Of a DNA stretch of 64,000 nt, positions 56,868-64,000 are shown piece after piece. This DNA is from Cyprinodon diabolis (Eukaryota > Chordata > Actinopteri > Cyprinodontiformes > Cyprinodontidae), in NCBI GenBank assembly GCA_030533445.1, contig CM060062.1, positions 5,551,456 to 5,615,455 on the forward strand, written 5' to 3'. Position 1 is the first letter of the stretch. Each line of letters starts with the position of its first letter. A program made the position numbers and the translations under genes. The notes under the pieces are model-generated. The model saw only the letters and a list, made by a program, of their open reading frames with translations. It searched no databases and was not told where the DNA came from.

Positions 56868-58105
56868 TATATAAACAAAAACCCACAATATAAATTTACC
56901 ATTCACTACGTTTTGACAAAAAAGTCATGACAATGACAAAAATTAAATAAAACTTCACTTTGTAAATCAAATTACAATAAATTTTCCTCTATAGGTTATA
57001 ATACTCATTATCAAAAAGTCTTTTAAAATACTGAATAATAATAATATACTATATAAATATATAATTTGTCAAACATAATCTGATAATATATAAATATAAA
57101 GCTTTGTGCTAATCAGATAATTTATTTGCAAAATATATAACTTTGCATGTATCTCATCCAGTTTGAGTTCAGTTTAAGAAGTTTTTAATCTGAATAAATA
57201 TGTGGAATCTAACTGAAAGGTAATCTTAAAATGTGTTTTGGTCTTTTAAGGGGTTGTGACATGTAAGAGATCATTGTAATATTATTTCTGACTCGTCTTT
57301 CGTGTGATTAAAAGGAGATCAGTGGCGCCTCCTATTTGTTCTGGCAGTCTGAACTGTGGCTCTAGGCATGTCGGCAGCGCTGCCGACGTGCCTACGTAAA
57401 TAAGTCTATGTCCTGAAATTATCCGACGTCAGATGACTGACTCCGCCCAAGTGTTTTGGTTCCGCAGAGAGAAAACACTAGCAGAATATGCAGGTTTCTC
57501 ATGTTTATTTCAAAACGTAGGAAACAATGATTCTGATTAACTCGTTTACTCTAAAAGGGTGAGGCAGAACAGAGCTTAGAGCGGAAGTTATCTTGGCTCC
57601 AGCTTGTCTTTGACAGACTGATATAACTTAAGGTCTGGAAGCGGATCGGAATGATCCAACCCTCCTCATTGGTCATCGAAGATGGATCCCCCAGAGGTCG
57701 AGCTACGGTGGCTGGCCATGCTGATCCGGATGCCCCCTCTACTCCCGTTGAAGTGGACGCTGCCGTTGTGCTGCTTGGGGCGAGTGTTACTGCCATCACA
57801 CATCCTCTCTTATACGTCAAACTGCTAATTCAGGTAGCTAACATTGACAAGGGTAGCTAACATTCAGGGTGGGTGGACCTGTGTAGGACCAGATCTGGCA
57901 TCATTAAAAAAAGAAAAACCGAAGTAAATTGCGCTGAAAGATTAATGGCAAGAAAAAACACTAACGAAATTTTAAAATACACACAGACCTCCTATTAAAA
58001 ATAATTAGTTTAAAAACAATTACAGGCAATTACAGTTTAAAAACAATTACATAAAAAATTGTAATTACTTTAAAGGTGAATGAATAAAGAATGTTGTTTA
58101 AAGCA
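56868..58105. other. unassigned region with GC island near 57.3-57.8 kb
   Basis: 56.9-57.25 kb is AT-rich. 57300-57870 is GC-richer with open frames on both strands (57551-57820 minus, 57651-57860 plus), none recognised. It contains a 32-bp near-perfect palindrome (57363-57394) and could be a MITE interior. Confidence 0.35.
57363..57394. repeat. 32-bp palindrome with one mismatch
   Basis: TAGGCATGTCGGCAGC and GCTGCCGACGTGCCTA are reverse complements except for one pair (57369/57388). There is no loop. Confidence 0.9.
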
Positions 58106-58106
58106 A

Positions 58107-59103
58107 TATAAACAATTCAATTCAGTTTATTTACCAATTCACAACATGTCATCTCAAGGCACTTTACATTTCAACCAGATCATACAGTCTAATTGATTCA
58201 GAGTTTTCTATCTAAGGAAAACCAGTTAACATCGACTCATTTACTCATTGACTCAAATACAATCCCTCATACTAAGCATGCTTGTGAAGAGGAAAAACTC
58301 CCTTTTATCAGGAATAAACCTCCAGCAGCACCAGGCTCAGTGTGAGCGGCCATCTGCCGAGGCCGACTGGGGTTCAAGGAGACAGAAGCAGAGATACAAA
58401 AAGCTGCTGTAGAAGGCTGCCCCGTCCAGGAAACACACAGCTAGGCAGACGAGCTCCGAGCCAGCTCCCATGTCAGAGGATGAACAGAGCACATCCAGCC
58501 ATTCATTGACAGTGAAACAGGACTACACTGGAAAACAGGCCGATCTCCAACATCTATAAACAAAGGTGTTGATGGCAGCAGCACAGCTGATATTTCTCTC
58601 CAGGATGGAGTCACAGCCAAACAGGAACAGAGTGGAGGAAGCTACTATGAGAAAAAGCAGAGAGAGCAGAATGTTAGAGATTAAACTAACAGATTAACTA
58701 TAGCAGCATAACTATAGAGATAGCTCAGGATAACCTGAGCCAATCTAAGTATAAGCTTTATCAAAAAGGAAAGTTTTAAGCCTAGCCTTAAAAGTAGACA
58801 GGGTGTCTGCCTCACGGACTAAAACTGGTAGTTGGTTTCACAGGAGAGGAGCCTGATAACTAAAAGATCTGCCTCCCATTCTATTTTTAGAAATGCTAGG
58901 AACCACTAGTAAACCTACAGATTGAGAGCAAAGTGCTCTGTTAGGAACATAAGGAACAATCAGATCTCTGATATAAGATGGAGCTTGGCCATTTAAGGCT
59001 TTATATGTGAGAAGGAGGATTTTAAATTCTATTCTGGATTTAACAGGAAGCCAATGAAGAGAAGCCAGGATAGGAGAGATATGATCTCTCTTTTTAATTT
59101 TGA
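58107..59103 (-). mobile_element. L2 LINE 3' kilobase, 5'-truncated
   Basis: Closely matches 18262-19320. On the minus strand it has IKKRDHISPILASLHWLPVK and SYIRDLIVPYVPNRALCSQS, then the 3' UTR to CAATTCAATT. It is cut at about 59103 within the word NKIKKRDHIS. The two copies belong to one subfamily with similar tails. Confidence 0.85.
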
Positions 59104-59364
59104 TGGGAAGATGTTGCTGCGTTCCGCCAAACCACATTTGGTAGGGGTTTTATTTAACCTCTAACTCCGCTAGTTGTGAAACAAAACAAGCTCCTACTAA
59201 TGCTATGATTGGCTAAAAACCTGACATTGGAGGCAGGTACCCAATCAGCTCAAAGAATTTCAAAAACTTTAATAACAAAAACAAATGGAGTAGAGAAGCT
59301 CTAGGTTCCACACTACTCTAGAAATTTTGAATTGAGAAAGCTTTCTGGATAAATTAATAATTTA

Positions 59365-59555
59365 ACTTTATTAATCTCACACTGGAGAAATTAATCTCTG
59401 CATTTAATACATCCCCTTAGGGAGCAGTAGGCTGCCGGGGAGCAGTGTGGGGTTAAGGGTCTTGCTCAGAGACACAGAGTGCTTGTGGGGATCGAACCGG
59501 GTACTTGCAACCTTCTCAGAGCACTGCTGAAACCACCAGGCCAACAGCAAAAAAA
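59365..59555 (-). mobile_element. tRNA-headed SINE, minus strand
   Basis: Reading from 59555: TGGCCTGGTGGTTTCAGCAG (A box-like), CCGGTTCGATCCCC (B box), GGGGAGCA..CCTACTGCTCCC-type body and a T/A-rich tail. The body block TCTCTGCATTTAATACATCC matches 7775-7815. Confidence 0.65.
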
Positions 59556-60239
59556 TTCCAGTGGTTGTGTTATTAAGTTTTTTGGAATGATTATGACCTG
59601 GATGAGAATTTCCCCCGGGTACAAATCTTTACATTAAATTTTCCAGATCGATACATGCTGTTTGTTAGGGTTATCTTTACTAATGATGATACCCTCGTAA
59701 TACATGCCTGTTGTGTGTCAGAACTAATGTTTTCCCAACTAGTTTTTCTAATTAGGATAATTCCTTTATCCGGCCATACAGTTAGTGTCTTCATTATAAA
59801 CGTGGCAAAGATTTGGGAATGGAATTAGAGCAGTGGCCTTGTTCTAAAAACAAAGTTTAATATTTCGATAAATCTGGAGCTATGGATGTCTCCTTATCTG
59901 CAAATGTGCAATGATGTCATTACATCATATCATTATATGATAATGTGGCAGACTGGAGTTGCATAAAATGCTTCTCCAACTGTTTCTGCTTCTCCACCAG
60001 ATATGAGCCCGGTTGGTAAGCAACTGCCATCTGTAACTCAAAGCAACTTCTCTGATCGGAGTAAGATTACAATATGTACCAAAATCTTTTGTCATGTCTC
60101 AGGGTTATTTAATACATATTCATTATAAAGTGTTAATTAACGAGTTTTTCCCAAGTGATCTCTTTATATGAAAAGAACTGGAGAGAGAAAGCTTCAAGGT
60201 ATAAACACAGAATTTTCCATAATAAGTTCAGTTTAAATT
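59556..60239. other. Penelope-like tail fragment, then unassigned
   Basis: 59560-59612 (TTTTTTGGAATGATTATGAC, CTGGATGAGAAT) resembles the 3' tail seen again at 60815-60855. The rest has no recognised feature. Confidence 0.4.
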
Positions 60240-60560
60240 CTACAAGTAATCAATCTGGCTTATGCCAAATAAGTATTTGAACCCGCTGCTATTTTTCAAG
60301 TTCTCCCACTTAGAAATCATGGAGGGGTCTGAAATTGTCATTGTAAAAAATTGTGCAAAAAATAAATAAATAAATCCACAAATCACTATTTGTATGAAAC
60401 AACTGCATATATTTGAGCACATATTTGTACAGTAGCCTTTGTTTGCAATTACAGAGGTCAAACATTTCCTGTAGTTTTTCACTAGGTTTGCACACACTGC
60501 AGGTGGGATTTTGGCCCACTCTTCCACACAAATCTTCTCTAGATCAGTCAGGTTACTGGG
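60240..60560 (-). pseudogene. Tc1-like transposase C-terminal remnant
   Basis: On the minus strand [19 protein letters not shown] and [12 protein letters not shown] match the end of Tc1-type transposases (..W..IP..C..LV..M..R..AVI..KG..T.Y). The surrounding TTTGAACCC and CTCCCACTTAGAAATCATGG blocks are part of a familiar fish DNA transposon. The catalytic domain and TIRs are missing. Confidence 0.65.
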
Positions 60561-60654
60561 CTTCTGAGCAGTTTTTACTTTAGCCTGTTACAGAGCAACA
60601 TGGCGAAAGAAGCCAAACAACCCCCCTTCCAAAGGGAGGGGACCTGTTCGTCCA

Positions 60655-60870
60655 TTTCAGTTTGCATGTTTTCTGAATAAAAATAAAGCTTTGTTGTGCT
60701 ACTGTATAAAGCCTCGAACTCAATGCTATTTCTGACAATTGGATCTGAAAAATCTTCCTGGAGGGGGAGCGAAACGTCTTCAAACTTGGAAACAAAGTCC
60801 AGTGGATTGTTTTTTTACTTTTTTGGAATAACTATGATCTGGATGACTGAGAATCTTCATGTTGCATACA
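60655..60870 (+). repeat. Penelope-like element 3' tail
   Basis: GAGGGGGAGCGAAACGTCTT followed by CCAGTGGATTGTTTTTTTAC and TGATCTGGATGACTGAGAAT is the usual end of fish Penelope-like elements. It is a short truncated copy; no GIY-YIG or RT part is seen. Confidence 0.55.
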
Positions 60871-61110
60871 ACATGGCAATGGTTTGCACATTGTTTATTC
60901 AGGGAAGGGAAGAATACAAGAGTAATTGCAATAAAAGAAAATACCCTTTTCACTAGAATGTATTTGCAGGTTGTGTCTACTTGTTATGTATCTGAAAAGA
61001 CAGCAGATATATCCTCTCTGTATTTATTTAGAATAAGTTTAATTTTGTTTCTTTTTCTCTTCTATTAATCTCACCTGTTTTCTTCATGCACTGCATGTTT
61101 GGTTTTCCAG

Positions 61111-61195
61111 TTGGGGCATGAACCTCTTCCTCCAGCTGTGGGGACAACAATGTTTGGGAGAAGAGTTTTATATCTGCCTGGTTTCTTTAGCTATG
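61111..61195 (+). CDS. isolated internal coding exon, host gene unknown
   Basis: 85 nt bounded by GGTTTTCCAG (acceptor to 61110) and CTATG/GTAAGT (donor at 61196). One frame is open throughout and reads [18 protein letters not shown] then [10 protein letters not shown], with phase 0 at the start and phase 1 at the end. The frame, length and consensus sites make this the most convincing host exon inside the window. I do not recognise the protein. Neighbouring exons would have to be outside the window or separated by long introns. It might also be a pseudo-exon; the intact frame argues against this. Confidence 0.5.
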
Positions 61196-61199
61196 GTAA

Positions 61200-62345
61200 G
61201 TAAAGCAGCTTCAAATGTGATTTAAAAAGCACCAAAACACTCTGGTAGCATATGAATCATGTTTACAGCAAGTAGCTTTATTCTTTTTCATGTTATACGT
61301 GGCACATTGCCTAGCAACTATTGTTTAAGACTACAAGTACATCAAGAGTTACATTTCTATGCCTACTTGATCTATGCTCAGACAATCTTCCAGCACCACC
61401 CTTATATGTTTGATTTATATAGGGGTAATAATTTGTGCGACAAAGCGATTTATTATAGCTCAAGTTTCTAAATTTTAATGAAATCATGGGTAAAACTAAG
61501 GAATGTATAATGGAACATAATTGTGACTTTATTATGGAATATCGTTATGCAATCAAATGCAGTGAATCTACGGTTTCATTAAAACCCTTCTTTCTGCATT
61601 ATTAGCATTGTCTTACTTTCCTTTTTGGTGTACATCATATTTGATCATAAAGACAATACAAAGTATTGGGAAACAGTTTGAGGGATGTATGTTTTCATCC
61701 ACTTTACTTTACAAGGTTATTTTGGCAAACACTTATATAATGCTGGCAATGCATGTGATGACATCAGCTCAATTGTTTCCAGATAAATCCTGTTTATATC
61801 TGGTGATATAAACTCTGCTAAACAGGGAAAACAAGGCTGACTCTGTTTAGAGGATTTCTCTGGAACCCATAGAAATGATCGCGCATGGAACGATTTTTCA
61901 TGAGATGCTAAAAAACTGGGATAACTAACCATCAACACTTTGAGACGCTTTATGCAACTTTTCCTTTGGTACAAGGGGTTTTTCACAACCATTGTAACAC
62001 CAGAGATGTGTAGTAAGAAGGGCTGAATGATTTTACAAATAGTCGACCAATATTGGGATTGCATTTTTATTGCGATTTGCCTTTTGTCTGTAAAGTTTAA
62101 CCTATGTGTGAAAAAGTTCAACTATGATGCACAGATCTGCATGCTAGCTAGAGCTCTCTCTTCTACGCTGGCTGACAGGTGCAAACGTGCAATAAAGGAT
62201 CTATGATGCAAACTCCAAAACACACAAGCACAAAAAAACAAATGCATCAGACAAACACTGCTACAAGAAGATAGTTAGTTTGAAGTAGGATATTGGCCTT
62301 GTTTTGGCTTTGTTTTTGGTCCACTCTATAGAGCCTCAAACTCAA
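61200..62345. other. unassigned, probable intron
   Basis: No coding or repeat signature that I can name. A 134-codon minus-strand frame (61717-62121) lacks motifs. Confidence 0.35.
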
Positions 62346-62349
62346 CACT

Positions 62350-63488
62350 TTGGGTCGGCAACCCAAACTGATCAAAGAGCCATATTGGACCAAAAAAAAT
62401 AAAAAAATAAATCTGTCTAGATCTGCAAAAATGTAAAAGTGGCAACACGGGCCCTAAGTGTATTATCCCGCTATAGAAAAGGACTATATGGGCTTAAATA
62501 TATAACAGGCATTCATGATTAAATGTATATCCTGCAGCAAATGTCACATGGCAGCATGAGGTGAGGGAGGAGTAAATGCTCTCACTGCACACTGCTTCAC
62601 CGCCCTTCACCGCGCAGTTTAGGTTTTTGTTGCATTGATGAAATTATAGAAACACGATAAAGAAATCTTTTTATGGTGGACGTGATTGGGAGGAGTTGAT
62701 TGACTCATGAGGAACCAAGCAGGAACTGACATCCATCAGAGCAGAGCTCTCTAACCCCGAAATCCCACATCCTCTGTCACCAGCGTTCCTTGTTGTGATT
62801 TATATATTTAGGATATGGGGAAAAAATGGAAGGAAGTTCACATACCTGCATCAGAGCTCTACCTGGTTGATCTGTGGATGGTTTCCCATTCTTACAACAA
62901 AACTAGCAGTAGTAGTGGAGTTTGGAGATGCAATTCACTTCTTAAATCTATCTTTGCTCTCATCTAATTTTTCCAGTAGTTCTGCAATCTTACTTTTTCT
63001 CTCCCTCCCAGCTTGGTGGTTGGTTGCATATTTAGCCTTCCCTGGAAATTAATTTCCAAATGATTCTTTTTATTTTTTGACAACCTCTCATTACAAAGCA
63101 AAAATGCAGGCAATCCTTCGGCATTGATAATGAAAGCAAATGATACGGTCTATTCTTTGAATCCTCTTTTCTCATCAGCTATCTTCCTTTTTTCCCTTTT
63201 TAATCCATTTTCCGAGACACACCTGCAGCTTTGTTTGCCTGGCACAGTGCCACGCTGGTTGCAAATTATGAGCACCGATCTCTATGGCTATGACGCAATT
63301 GTTGTTTAAATTTATTTATAATACAAATGTTTACAGCATGATACATTTTCCTTTGACCTCCTTCACACCATTTTAAAACAAACAAACAAAAATCAATATT
63401 CATAAAATTTGAAAAAGCTCCAGGGATCTGAAAGGGGGGCGCTAAAGAGCCGCATGCAGCTCCTGAGCCGCGGGTTGCCTGCCCCTGG
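62350..63488. mobile_element. hAT element, GGGTCGGCAACCC ends, decayed
   Basis: Left GGGTCGGCAACCCAAAC and right (reverse complement) CAGGGGCAGGCAACCCGCGG are the two ends of the common CAGGGGTCGGCAACCC hAT group. The subterminal AGAGCCATATTGGACC and AGAGCCGCATGCAGCTCC blocks agree. No transposase frame remains. The target duplication was not identified. Confidence 0.7.
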
Positions 63489-63523
63489 GTTAGGGCATTG
63501 CGCTTGAAATCCAGAGGTTCTGA
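63488..63523 (+). repeat. tRNA-Ser-like fragment beside hAT end
   Basis: GGTTAGGGCATTGCGCTTGA followed by AATCCAGAGGTTCT resembles the D-arm and anticodon arm of tRNA-Ser(UGA) or a SINE head. The acceptor stem and T arm are absent, replaced by a TA run. Confidence 0.3.

Positions 63524-63569
<46 letters not shown>
63524..63569. repeat. (TA)n microsatellite
   Basis: About 22 TA units, adjacent to the tRNA-like fragment. Confidence 0.95.
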
Positions 63570-63571
<2 letters not shown>

Positions 63572-64000
63572 ATGAAATAAATTCACTGCGGAACTTTAAG
63601 AAATGGAAAAGTCAATACCTGCTGTCATGCAGTCATGCTGTACAAAACGAAATGTCAAAACTGACAGTAAAAGTTGTCTAAGTCTAAGGATTACTACTTT
63701 TCAGTATTTCTTCAGTTAAATATGATGAAGTATAGTGCTGTTTTTACTTCAATTAAATTTTGGGTATTGTACCCACTTCTATGATACTTAGTTCTACAGG
63801 AAGTTATTGCTGCCAGAAGCATGAGTTTAACATGAACTAGGGGATTGCTTTATGCATAACTTACTAGTGACGGATTCACTTTCTTTTGAATAAATGTAAT
63901 CACTAAAATAAGTTCAATAAAAGGACATTTGTTCTCAGAATTGTTTAGTTCAAACAACTAGATTTTCTGCAGAGGTTTTTTACAGTTAAAAAAGGAAGTA
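63570..64000. other. unassigned region
   Basis: AT-rich to the window edge; no supported feature. Confidence 0.4.

Noticed and set aside
57363..57394. p53-type response element
   Set aside because: The half-sites do not meet RRRCWWGYYY at the outer positions.
1..64000. CRISPR array, bacterial operons, rRNA or intact tRNA genes
   Set aside because: No regularly spaced identical repeats, no dense collinear genes and no rRNA or complete tRNA structures; splice sites and eukaryotic transposons dominate.

Overview
The window is a transposon-rich, AT-rich stretch of vertebrate nuclear DNA, almost certainly from a ray-finned (teleost) fish. The evidence is the repeat community: two Tc1 elements with intact inverted termini, several hAT elements with 8-bp target duplications, L2 and jockey-type LINEs, a BEL/Pao retroelement, a tRNA-derived SINE with an (ATGG)n tail, LTRs with CTGCATTTGGGTCT-like ends, and many TA microsatellites. 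I see no bacterial-style operons, CRISPR arrays, rRNA genes or intact tRNA genes. The genus cannot be fixed from the sequence.

Layout. 1-3.1 kb looks like the last exon and long 3' UTR of a host gene that enters from the left, ending at AATAAA 3071-3076. A hAT MITE lies just after it (3121-3826). An AGATATC-phased repeat (3.9-6.0 kb) is split by a Tc1 element (4425-5671). 6-15 kb is mostly unassigned AT-rich DNA with SINE and Tc1 remnants and one possible exon near 9.8 kb. 15-17.7 kb holds two LTR-like sequences facing each other and a third LTR-like copy. 18.2-20.5 kb is an L2 LINE on the minus strand with a SINE inserted in it. 20.55-26.6 kb is a decayed BEL/Pao retroelement on the minus strand (gag, zinc knuckle, protease, reverse transcriptase, RNase H, start of integrase) interrupted by an 862-bp MITE. 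29-33 kb has LINE fragments and a 936-bp hAT MITE. 33436-37244 is a 3.8-kb DNA transposon with about 60-bp inverted termini and a TTAA target duplication; its broken transposase carries zinc-finger-like and DNLGANSLGGF / PDIMHYFFEGVV motifs. 38.1-39.1 kb is a jockey-type LINE end with a perfect 44-bp hairpin at its 3' end. 40-53 kb mixes hAT, L2, three related LTRs and a SET-domain exon fragment. 53.2-60.9 kb holds a MITE, a second Tc1, an L2 end, a SINE and Penelope-like tails. 61.1 kb has an isolated, well-formed coding exon. 62.3-63.5 kb is another hAT.

No intact protein-coding gene is contained here. Host material is limited to the left terminal exon/UTR, the 61.1-kb exon, a KMT5A-like SET fragment and a few weak exon or promoter candidates. 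Nested insertions give a relative history: BEL/Pao before its MITE; L2 before its SINE; hAT (49.6 kb) before the solo LTR inside it; TTAA transposon before the GC-rich insert inside it.
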